In this document: positions 24,547 through 34,738 of the stretch, piece after piece
How positions within the stretch are numbered: position 1 is the first letter of the stretch
How the letters are laid out: each line of letters starts with the position of its first letter
DNA from: Apostichopus japonicus
Taxonomy: Eukaryota > Echinodermata > Holothuroidea > Aspidochirotida > Stichopodidae
Direction: 5' to 3'
NCBI RefSeq assembly: GCF_037975245.1
Contig: NC_092579.1
Coordinates: 2,039,001 to 2,099,000 of the forward strand
DNA: 60,000 nucleotides
Made by a program: the position numbers and the translations under genes
The notes under the pieces: generated by a model
Seen by the model: the letters and a program-made list of their open reading frames with translations, nothing else
Told to the model about the DNA's origin: nothing
Databases searched by the model: none

Positions 24547-26440
24547 TAAGGTTAACTCTCTCCCCTCTCTCTCCTATGTAGCTCAAGTTAAAAATGTACA
24601 TATTGGTTGTAACAAAGATGAGTTGTTACAAGGAAAAGACATTATCTCTGAAATGAATCCATATTACTTTGATTAGTTCGATAAGAGTTTATTCCTTCAA
24701 GTTCATTGGTTCGTACTTGACATGGTTGATATCCGCACATTATGAGCTTTGCCAATTTAAAACCAAAATTGCTTCACCTTCACCTTGCAAGTCCATAGTT
24801 GTAATTGTTAATCATTTACGTGTTAATTTGTGTTGAAGTCTCTTTTTTATTTCCTTATTACCTTGTTGTATATGTAGAAAGAAAGGAGAATTGTTTGTGG
24901 GGATATGTAATGGTGTGATTGTAATTTATGGGGTCATTATGTACATGTTTCCCGTTTGTACAACTTTCCAATACTCTTCACATTTTCACCTGCTGCTGAC
25001 TTGAAGACAATTTACTTGAAGAAAATGTAATAAAAAGCAAAAGTTGGCACCCGCATGAGATTTTTCTAAGTTTCTTCTTTCAGATATCTTGAGATTTTTA
25101 AATCGCAGAGATGTTTTCATTGTTTTGTCTGACCCATATTTGAAGGAAAGTGTTCAAAAGCAAAAACGATAGTAGCCAAACCACGTCTGAAGCGAAACGA
25201 AAATATAAAGAGATATCATATATTAGAAACCAAAAACGTGAATTATATGATCGTACGATTTTGAAGTAACGATCGTGGTATGGATAAATAAAGGCACATG
25301 CTCGTTAACTGGTAGCTTTATGTGTTTTATGCGTGTCATCAACTGGTTTATGTATTTATTGATACGTCAATTCTGTAGGACATGTAAATAGTAATAAACA
25401 AATTATAATACGCACTTATCCACTCAGCAAGGGCTAATTGCGTAAATAGCTCTTAATCCAATTTAACAAAATAGTTTACCTATCTCCAAATATATACGGA
25501 GAACAACGTCATGAAACTGAAAGCGATATCGAAAAGTCAGTAAACAATTTTATGAGCCAGTGGAGTATACAACCGCGAACAAGGAAGTTGCTCATACACC
25601 TTACGTACACACTTCCAAGGTATTCCGGATAGCAATGCATTTGAGGCTGTGTTAGTAAATTCCCAACATCAAATATAGATTTAGAAAACCACGTCATTAA
25701 TTTTCCTACATCTCAAGATAGCAAAGCGAAGTTAAAGTAGCTCTTAATATAGGATTTTGAAGGTGAAACATTTTTTAGGTGCACTGCAAAATATTGTGAT
25801 GTACCTGGCGTATAGCTAGACTGGCAGTGTAGTTTGCGGGAGGGCATTAGGCAATTGGGTAAAAATAATGGTAAGCAAGTAGCATGAGTTGTGCTCCCCA
25901 TATTGTCACAGAGAGATGAATAGTACTTATTTGCTTACATAGTGATCTTGAGGACCTTGGTATCAAGGTACCGGCATGTTACATTATGTACATTATGTTA
26001 CTGTACTTGTACACTTGTGATAGCTGGAAACACTGTAAGGGTGATCTAATGATGTTTTACTAAATCACGATAGCAAATACAGCCCATTCTACATCTAAAT
26101 GTTTGGTGTTATGATGTTAATAACGGCAACTATGTAAAGGATGTAATTTTCAATTGGTAACTAGTACAATGGACCTATACCATACACTGCAGGTACTTAA
26201 AAACTTGTATATGCTAGTTGCATTCAAGTAAAAGTGAAATCGGTGATTTTTCCATGCTGTCCAATGTTATCTTTCATAGTTTGGTAAAGTTTCTTAAAGA
26301 GTTGAAATGTTTTTTTTTTCAGTCACGAACGTTTTCTAAAAAGTAAGTTTGGTTAATCCGACAGTAGGTTATATTCTGTCGGAATCTGCCCGGATTAAAA
26401 CTTCGCTATCGGCAATTAGGTAGGGCTAAATAAAAAATAT
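24547..26440. other. Intergenic spacer C-D
   Basis: More diverged version of the A-B spacer with several small indels (for example a missing block near 25290). No coding exon seen. Confidence 0.55.
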
Positions 26441-26453
26441 CCAGTTTTTGGTA

Positions 26454-26745
26454 GTTCCAAGAGCAAAGAGCATGATATGGGCGATGCATGCTAAGGTTCA
26501 TTCGAATCTCACAACAGGAAATTGTTAATTACAATTGACGATTTGACTGATCGTTGTACTTTGTTGAAAGTTCTCTGTTTAGTATTTTGGAAGTTCAGTT
26601 CCAAGAACAAAAAGCATAATCTGGGCGTTGCATGCTAAGGTTCATTCGAATCTCACAACAGGAAATCGTTAATTACGATTGGCGATATGAAAAATATATT
26701 TCCTTTGTTGCAAGGCCATCTTTTCATTATTGAAAAGAGTGAGAA
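26454..26745. repeat. Two-copy ~143-bp tandem duplication (spacer C-D)
   Basis: Same two-block structure as 10054-10340: each block has GGTTCATTCGAATCTCACAACAGGAA followed by TTAATTACRATTG. Its presence here shows that the B-C spacer lost it. Confidence 0.55.
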
Positions 26746-26783
26746 ATGATTCTATTAACTTATTATAACTTTATTTTGAACCA

Positions 26784-27051
26784 GGCGCGAATCCAAAGGG
26801 TGGGTGGGCGAAAAGGGGCGACCGCCCCCTACCCCTTGAGTATGTTGTTATGATATCGTTGGTAATTCCAAAATAGAAAATGCTTAGATGCAACTTACAG
26901 GGCCTGGTAAGTGCCATTTCCATCGATCTGGGAGGCATTTTCGGCCAAATATTTCGTTTACGCTTCGCGCAAACCCATGGTGACGCTACGCTTAGATAGT
27001 TGGCCTGCAGGGTTCGCCCTCCCTTGGCAAATTCCTCGCTACGCGCCTGAT
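26784..27051. mobile_element. Short dispersed element with hairpin core (spacer C-D)
   Basis: CAGGCGCGAATCCAAAGGG at the left and CCTCGCTACGCGCCTG at the right form imperfect inverted ends. The core reads TGGTGACGCTACGCTTAGATAG. It is the orthologous insertion to 10380-10624, predating the duplication of the units. Confidence 0.55.
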
Positions 27052-27704
27052 TCCACGGTAATCAACAATGTGGCTTCTTTGAATGTTCAATATGGGTCGA
27101 TTTCTTCAGAGCAGTGTGCATGCGACAAGTTTCTTCCATTGTTTAAAGCTATGTAAGGAGGACATAAACGTGGGCACCTAAGATCAACCGAGGGTAGCTT
27201 GTTTGTGGTTACGTTGTGCTTTAAATTTGACGCACTTTGTATGGATTCGAAATGATATTTTAATAATTAATTTTAGAGCCTGACATCATATCATTGTGAA
27301 AAACAATCACGTATCAGCAAGGCAATGTAAATGAGTTCGCGATGTGTCTAGATTCAGTCCCGATTTTGCAATTTGAAAATGTCTCTATTCGTGGTACTGC
27401 ATGTTTTTCTGTTCACTAGTATTTTTATTCCGCCTTTCAACGGAAGGTTTCCGCTTCATGGGGTAATCGAGAGGAAAAGTTCGTTTCGCAATGCCTTTGT
27501 AATCGCCATCTTGTTTATACTTTATTATAAGACTGCATGAGACTAAAGTTAATATTGTTCAATCATGTTAAGTTCCTTCTTCAGTTAATATCACCTTCTG
27601 ATATCAGTGTCGCATTTAGTGACCAAATTATTCTGAAACATAGTTACACTCTATGTCATAAGTAACAAAGCTATCACTTGCGTGTTGCAGATTGGTCTTA
27701 AGAT

Positions 27705-27716
27705 TTCTAATTAGAA
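27705..27716. promoter_or_regulatory. Palindromic TAATTA site upstream of gene D
   Basis: TTCTAATTAGAA at the conserved distance before the ATG of gene D. Confidence 0.35.
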
Positions 27717-27747
27717 CCACAGGAAGGGCAACCGTAATTTAAACGAA

Positions 27748-30270
27748 ATGGATGATCTTGAGAGGCAGACTTTAATCTATAGAAAAACGAAGAAATGGCC
27801 AAATATGTTTTGGTTTCTGATGAGTGTTTTAGCGCTTTTCTATCACCGAACTATTGTGTGCGATAGGAAATGTTACTCTTGCCATGTTCAAGACGTTTCG
27901 GATTTGTTGCTTAAAAAAAGGATGAACGGGATGGACGCTGATCTGAACTTTTATATCTTAGCGTATGAATCATCCAGCAATGATGCAACCGACCAAATAA
28001 TTAATACAGAGTTACAAGTTCAAGACCGAAATAGATGCAGTACGTGCCAGACGTTATGGTGGAACTGCTTCGGAATACCTTCCCAGTACACTGATCGGGA
28101 TATCGGTATGTAATCAAATCGGATGTTTAGACTTATACAAAAAATCACCTGTGTTTGTTATGGCAAAATGCAGGTAGAAAAGTTGCACCGCCATAGATTC
28201 TTTAAGATGCTCTTAAATGAGTAATTATTGCAATAACAATGAATTGTGCTTGCCATTTAAAAGATATGCATTACTGATGTAGATAATTAATTTGTACAAA
28301 ATACAAATTAAATATGTGACATTGCTAACTAGTCTAATGACTCGTGACTTGCATGTTATGCTTACATTTTACTTTGAAGATAGTATAAATATGTTAGATG
28401 AATGGCCTTTATGAAAATATAAAAAGTCCCCAAAGTCACCCTATAATGATTGTCATGCAAGAAAATTGATCAATGTGTTACTGCAAACCTTAAATTATAT
28501 CTTAACGTACTGTACTACAAGCTCATAGGGTATAGAAACGATGTCATCATTTATAACATCATTAATATGTTCGAAAGCATTTTTTGCTTTTCTTTATTGT
28601 TTTAGGAATAAGTCGATGGGCTCAGAGATGGAACGGCGTTATTTCTTCCGGATGGTTGATGGTTGCTATAGCTGTTTTGGTCTATGACCTCGTCAGCTTT
28701 TTACTACCTCTATTTGGAAGTCGACAAGAAATCTTAAACCTCATGATGATGTCAAGCCTATTCGTGTTGTTGGCCGTTCATTATGTCTACGCATTGTGCT
28801 CAAAACTGAGAAGTATCTTCAAGTCAGCAGTTCCTAAACTTGCCTGGGCAACCTGCCTGAATGCACGATATTTAGTTAAAAGAGCGCAGCTGTTGGATAT
28901 GTCGAACAGAGGTTAGTGTCCTTCCTTCTCCCAAAGCAGAACCGAAACTGTCTTTAACATACGTGTCCATAGCTGATCTAATATACTCCCAATGGTACAC
29001 TAGACATTGTGAACTTGAACAAAAATAAAATTAATGAATAACAAAATATTTAAGTTGTTCGTTTAGTATATAGATGACATTTTCAAAGATGCATGAATAC
29101 GTATTCAAGGATGACTTTGGGTAAGCTGTTATTATTGTCACGTCATAGTGCAACAAATAGAAAAGTTTGAGGGCTCATATGTTTCTATAGCTATTACAGA
29201 TAAAAGTACCATAGAAACACAACAGTTATCAGGTCGCTTTTAACCGTCTATAAAGGTCAAGTCATCCTTTAATACATAATACCAGAAAAATTAGTAGGTA
29301 TTTGTCTAACTATTTAATGCAAGATAAACTTTATTTTAGTAACTTGTTACAATCTGGAAAAAACAGATCACTGGCAGATGTAATAACAAATTTATACACG
29401 GCTCTGATATCTGAGTCTTTTCAGGAGGATCAATTTGAATTTTGTCGAAATGTTTGTTATGATAACACTCTTTGTAGTTTCACCTCTACTATCTCATCCA
29501 TCTTCCTTCAAGGTTTACCTGGACTACCATTCCTCATCCTATGCGTACTTTGTCCTCTCGTCCTATCAACATATCGGATGGTGATATTTCTCTACATTAG
29601 TGACTGTGATGTCACTGTTTACAGTGTAGCACAATCAGTTGTTGGTGTTATCTTCATGGTCAACTGGGGATTCCATGTATACATCTTCTATTTCATCCGC
29701 GTGTCCTTCCAATGTCAGTTAAATTTAGTGCTTTCCTACATCAAAGAGTTTGAAAATGACATCTCGAGGTGCAGAGCAGTTGTACTCGATGTTACTGCAG
29801 ATTTTGCATGTTATCATGAACTATGTGTTGTATTCAAAGTTACTACATTTCCTGCCGCTGTTCTGGCAGTCATAGTTAACATAACGACAGCGTATATGAA
29901 TAATAAAAGCGACTGTGTCGTTATTGACAAACAAGGGATATTACTGTCACAACACATTGCAGTGTTAGCTTGGTCAGAAGTTGTTATGGCATTAATGCTA
30001 TATTTTACAGCGATGGGTGGGTATAATGTTCATTACATTTGGGAAAATTTCGTGAGGAATGTTTTGGCAATGAAAGTCAAAAATTCAAAACTGCATAAAA
30101 AGCTTCGGTTAAAAGAAGCAGAATATTTGCTAACGGAATCTAATGTGTTGATAGCCACGATCATTTTCTCGGTAGCGGGAATCTTCGTGGGATTTCAGTT
30201 TGGCGATCAAAGTGTCGATTTCTTGAACCCTTCTTGCAATGAAACATATTCGTACTATTCATGTACTTAA
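27748..30270 (+). CDS. GRL gene D: seven-pass gustatory-receptor-like protein
   Basis: Exons are 27748-28105, 28606-28911 and 29513-30270 (473 aa, intact). The most diverged of the A-D group: MSVLALFYHR replaces MRVLGLFYHR in the N-terminal motif, VYALCSK replaces IFAFCSK at the end of TM2, and there are several changes in the 6-7 loop. The TM7 motif is TGIFVGFQF-like with alanine for threonine (SVAGIFVGFQF), so the first motif position is lost while Q-F is kept. The last 210 bases of intron 2 (29302-29512) are also open in frame with exon 3; see findings. Its downstream minisatellite is split by a DNA transposon. Confidence 0.76.
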
Positions 30271-30474
30271 AATAGCTGTCATTCGTTTGGTTTCCATTCT
30301 ATAAAAAAATATAACTACTGTCTGTTTACTAATTGATCATTGTAGTACGGTCACTTGGTGCTTATTTGACGTGCGACGAAAGTATGGTTCCAATGTTAGA
30401 GCGTTGGAAAATGAACTGACAATTAGTAAAGTTTCATATGTAATAGGCCTATATTGTGGTGCTAATTAAATAGT

Positions 30475-30480
30475 GTGTGT
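30475..30480 (+). promoter_or_regulatory. Variant poly(A) signal of gene D
   Basis: ATTAAA, the commonest natural variant, at the position of AATAAA in B and C, followed by the same TG-rich stretch. Confidence 0.5.
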
Positions 30481-30714
30481 TCTATTGGAGCCAGTGCAAT
30501 CTTAACTTCTATATTTGCCTATGAAAATTGTAATCAGGCATGAAGAATAGAACAGATGTTAGGTTTCTCTTCAATATTTCACATGACAATGAGAACATTT
30601 CTGGGGAGTGCGGTTGCGGAGAAATTTTGAGGCTGAACAACATACGCAGATTGAATTTGGCAAGCTTTGAGGCCAAGCAAATTGAAACTTGACATCATCA
30701 TTTCGACTTGTATA

Positions 30715-31000
30715 TATAGTTAGCGGTGGCTTGCAATGCATAAGAGATACGTGTGTAAAACACGCGTGTGGATACAGTTAGTGGTGGCTTGCAATGAAAA
30801 ATAACTTAAACGTATTTTAAAATAACACGTGTGGGATATAGTTAGCGGTGGCTTGCAATGAATAACAGATACGTTTGTAAGAAACGCGTGCTGATATAGT
30901 TAGCGGTGGCTTGCAATGAATAACATAAACGTATGTTAAAAATCACGTGTGGATATAGTTAGCGGTGGCTTGCAATGAATAACATATACGTATGTAAAGA
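30715..31000. repeat. ~60-bp minisatellite, left part (unit D)
   Basis: Five units before the interrupting insertions. The array resumes at 31166-31190 and 33304-33610. Confidence 0.88.
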
Positions 31001-31002
31001 AC

Positions 31003-31165
31003 CAGTAGTAGGTGTACGTGTAGTAAAGGTCGGTTGTACTTGATAGTATGTTCTGGCCAGCTGCATCCGTATTGACGTCCCAGCGGATTATTAGTCTATA
31101 ATTCTCTTGTATACGAGAGAATGCCGACGGTTCTTTGAGGACTATGGCAAAACAGCAGCAGCAGC
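31003..31165. other. Unidentified 163-bp insertion in the minisatellite
   Basis: Unique sequence bounded by ATGTAAAGAAC on both sides (30992-31002 and 31166-31176). This is either an 11-bp target duplication or the repeat's own phase. It ends in a short CAG run. It has no similarity to other DNA in the window and could be a SINE or retroposed fragment. Confidence 0.4.
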
Positions 31166-31190
31166 ATGTAAAGAACACGTGCGGATATAT

Positions 31191-33303
31191 CAGGTGCGTA
31201 TCCAGGGGGGGGGCGTTGGGGGCGCGCGCCCCCCGGGTAAGAAAAAGAGGAGAGAAAAAAAAGAGAAGAAAAAAGGAAAAAAGAGGGGAAAAAGAGGAGG
31301 AGGAGAGGAAGGAAGGGAAAAGAAAAAGAAGAAAGAGAGAAGAAGGAGAAAAGGAGGGAGTAAAAGAAAAACGCGAAGACACCGGGAAGAGAAAGGGGAA
31401 CAGTGACATCATTACAGCGCTGAAGGGTAGCCAGTGACGGATCAATGATTTCGTAAAAGTGTGCCTCACCCTACCCCTTACACCGACAACTCCATTTTTT
31501 TGACGTTTCCATTTTCCTCTCTCACTAATGATCTATATATATATACTATATAAGGTCTATCATAACGCGTGTGTAGAATTGTGCTATGAAACCAACTGTG
31601 GCTGGTCTCGAACTCTACCGTGTCGTCGGGGAACATGACAGATTTTGGGATGGGGGCGACCGCCCCCCCCCCATTCCGCTTTTTTTTAAATGATATCGCT
31701 AAGTAATTTCAAAATAGAAAGTGCTTAGATGCAACTTACAAGGCCTGGGAAGTGTCATTTCCGGCGATCTGGGAGACATTTTAGGCCAAAATTTGCTTGT
31801 ACGCTTCGCGCCAACCTATGGTGGCGCTACGCTTAGATAATTTGCCTACAGGCTTCGCCCCTCCCTTGGCAAATTCCTCGCTACGCGCCTGTTCGAATTT
31901 GTAACGCAAACAGCAGATATCACATCATATCAGTGAGCATTAAAATGGCGTTCCAGGATGAAAATCCTCAAAACTGTCCGACTTGCCTGAAAAAATAACC
32001 AAAAATTTTCGCGCGCAAAGCGCGCGTTCAACGTGTCGATGTCAATACCATATAAGCAAGCATCGGTTATTACATCGCATGCCATCATGTACCGTACGGT
32101 CCGTTCAAATTGCGCAGTATACCGCGGGATGCTAATGTAAACAACGACATGTCTCATGTAGATGTATAAAAAGCATACCGGTCCAATTATGTCAAAACTC
32201 TCTTTTACATTAGTAATGGCGAATTAGGGGCTGCACCCCCGCCGCGCAGTGGCGGAGCGTCCATACGGTCGGGGGGGGGGGGTGGATGCCCCCCTGACGG
32301 ACTGCTGGCGCCTTTTTCAGCTCTTTACCACTTTTTACTTATTCGTGATTATTGACTTTTTTATTGCGCTCTCATCTACTTATTGACATTTGCCACATTT
32401 TGTTGGTGTAATTTGGCGATGACACCCTATTCTTCGTTTATCTGCAAAATAGCCAGGCCCTGAAAGGGTCATTTCCGGCGATCTAGGGAGTATCTTTACT
32501 CAAAAATTGTCTGTGCGCTACGCGCCAACCAGTGGTGGCGCTCCGCTTAGATAGTGTCGAAAGCGCCCCTCCAGACCATTCTCGCCCCTCCTGACCAATA
32601 CCCCTAGCTCCGCCACTGCCGCCGCGCCTCCTACGCCTGTGTGTGTAGTGTTCGGTTTCGGGAATATCTGTTATTTTTCATTTCCTTCAACCAAGTTTTA
32701 TAATAGCCGTTAAAAGAGGTTTAATATTTCTACACCAATAAATTAACTGTGTCTGAATTTTCGAAAATTTCTGACCAACATTCTGCATCACACTTCCCTC
32801 TACTCGTGCAATTTTGACCGGTCTGTTAGGGGTTGAAGGAAGTTTTTCTATATTGGTTGTCCATAGATGAAATTTTGTACAACATTATGGGTATGTTTTG
32901 AAGTGAGTTTATTCACGAGAAATGTGAATTTTCAAATTCTGAACAAATTTGGGGCTTAAAACCTTGAAAAGTGGGGCTGACGGGTATTGTGGGCCGCGAC
33001 GTAGAATCACCTACAAAAGCAAAGACCCACAGGAGATGCGATCAGGTCGAACATGACGTGTGCCGGGTTGACAATCTTCAAAAAGGTTATGGATAGAAAA
33101 AAAAACTATTAGGAAATACTTGGTTCTCAGGCCAAAAGTGTACATCTGGTTGGTCATTTCAAGCCCGAGAAGTGCCGTTTCCGGTCATCTGGGGGGTATC
33201 AAAACCAGAAATTTTCTTGTACGCTGCGCGCCAACCGATGGTGGCGCTCCGCTTAGATAGTAATTCGCGCCCCCCGGGTTAGAAAATCCTGGATACGCGC
33301 CTG
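31191..33303. mobile_element. TIR element family 1, copy 1 (2.1 kb, nonautonomous)
   Basis: Terminal inverted repeats CAGGTGCGTATCCAGG (31191-31206) and CCTGGATACGCGCCTG (33288-33303) match at 15 of 16 bases. A 5-bp target duplication TATAT lies at 31186-31190 and 33304-33308. Inside are a G run with GGGCGTTGGGGG, a purine-only tract of about 170 bp (31240-31410), a GTGTCGTCGGGGAACATGAC block, three hairpin-core segments, a nested hAT MITE, and a ~650-bp 3' block shared with 54150-54670. No transposase frame was found; open frames over the purine tract are low-complexity artefacts. The superfamily is undetermined. Confidence 0.8.
32247..32618. mobile_element. hAT-type MITE nested in the TIR element
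   Basis: Inverted ends CAGTGGCGGAGC (32247-32258) and GCTCCGCCACTG (32607-32618) are perfect. They are flanked by an 8-bp target duplication CCGCCGCG (32239-32246 and 32619-32626). Eight-base duplications and CAGTGGCGGA ends are typical of hAT elements. At 372 bp it is noncoding. It contains one hairpin-core segment (32456-32575). Confidence 0.85.
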
Positions 33304-33610
33304 TATATAGTCAGTGGTGGCTTGCAATAAATAACAGATAAGTATGTAAAAAAAAACACGTGTGAGATATAGGTAGCGGTCGCTTGCAATAAATAAAATA
33401 TACGTATGCACAAAACACCTGCGGGAATACTGTTAGTGGTGGCTTGCAAGGAATACCAGACGTATATAAAGAACAGATGTGGATATAGTTAGCGGTGGTT
33501 TGCAATGAATTACATATATATAGTTAAGAATATATTTATAAAATAACATATATATAGTTAGTGGTGGCTTAACAGATACGTATGTAAATTCGTGTGGATA
33601 TAGTTAACAT
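33304..33610. repeat. ~60-bp minisatellite, right part (unit D)
   Basis: About five units continue the array after the transposon, ending in the same terminal unit as in A-C (TACGTATGTAAATTCGTGTGG). Confidence 0.85.
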
Positions 33611-34084
33611 ATACATATCATTGTATATTGTAACAGGATTTTCTTCTTTGGCAATCTGACCAGGAGAGAAACCCTCTCATCTGCCTACAAGAAGATACTG
33701 CTAGGATGGAAGAGTTAAGCGCCGTTCATTTGAGAAATAAAGCCAAAGTAAATGTTCATTGACAGACGATTCTCAACATTATCAATCCGTGAAATCGAAT
33801 GCGCAATAGTTCGGTCACCCTATTTTCAGGATGGTGGCAGTGCAATATTAGTACGCATATAGCATGTTAGATGTACACTAATTGGAGCATCACCCTCCCA
33901 TTTTTCTCGGAACGAGGAATTGTTTCTCATTTCTGCTCGAAGGGCTGGTGTTGATCACGCGGAGTTCAGAATATGACCATTTTTTAGTTACGCGTTAATC
34001 CGTGTAAATTATTTTCATTTATTTTTAGCAGTGGTTTCAATATCAGCGCAGTAACCTTGAAAGGATAACACAAAAAACAAAACA

Positions 34085-34738
34085 AGGCGAAAGTTAAAAA
34101 GTTCTCAGATTCTTGTAGTGACCTATATATCATCACAGATATACAAAACGACAGCCTCAGCCACAACTTGTAAACTAGGATATCTCCCGAGCTGTCCAAA
34201 GTTTGTCTTAGCTGTTTAGAGGAATTGTTCATGACAAAGCTACAAATGATGACTTTTGGGTTTGTGTGTTCATTAAATAGGCTAAGCATTGTCATCGAGT
34301 ACCTATGGGTTAATCTGCTGCATCATTCATTGAATGTAAGTTTACACTATTATTGATTGGTTAACATCCTGTCCCTGGTAACATCCTACAAACGTTAACC
34401 TCGTGATGAGGGAAAATACAGTGTGGGGTTCGCGTGCCTGCTTTAGTTACCGAGTTATAATTTGTTACCGTTTCCTATGAGCAAAATTGTCTCCGGGTAG
34501 ATCCAACAGTCCCATGAATAATGCTTTTATGGCAAAACTGATTATTTTATATCCTGGAATATGTGACTTCAAAACAACAGTTTTCACTCTGTGTGGATGA
34601 ATAGTTATTCATTATTCCTCCGCCCTATGCTCAACGATACATTTCATTTCAAAACACCAGTTCCAAGACTTAGCTGGTCCACATAACGTGCCTGTGGTAT
34701 TTAATCGAGAGCGGAAATATTTTATTTGTCAGTCAGAG
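34085..34738 (+). pseudogene. Decayed second GRL gene (exons 1 and 2), unit D
   Basis: Exon 1 relic, 34085-34310: GTTTGTCTTAGC aligns with TATGTCTTAGC of gene E's YVLA codons. CAACTTGTAAACTAGGATAT aligns with its CNCHIRDI codons. GATGACTTTTGGGTTTGT has lost the first cysteine of DCWVC seen in units A-C. Exon 2 relic, about 34525-34738: SALCS trace, CCAGTTCCAAGACTTAGCTGG (VPRLSW codons) and a lost donor. Same order and spacing as the relics in A-C. Confidence 0.7.

Noticed and set aside
26645-26680. tRNA-like B box (GGTTCATTCGAATCTC)
   Set aside because: No A box at suitable distance and no cloverleaf; part of a spacer duplication.
31107-31469. Lysine/arginine-rich or serine/phenylalanine-rich frames (also 53008-53335)
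   Set aside because: Translation of a purine-only tract within a noncoding transposon.
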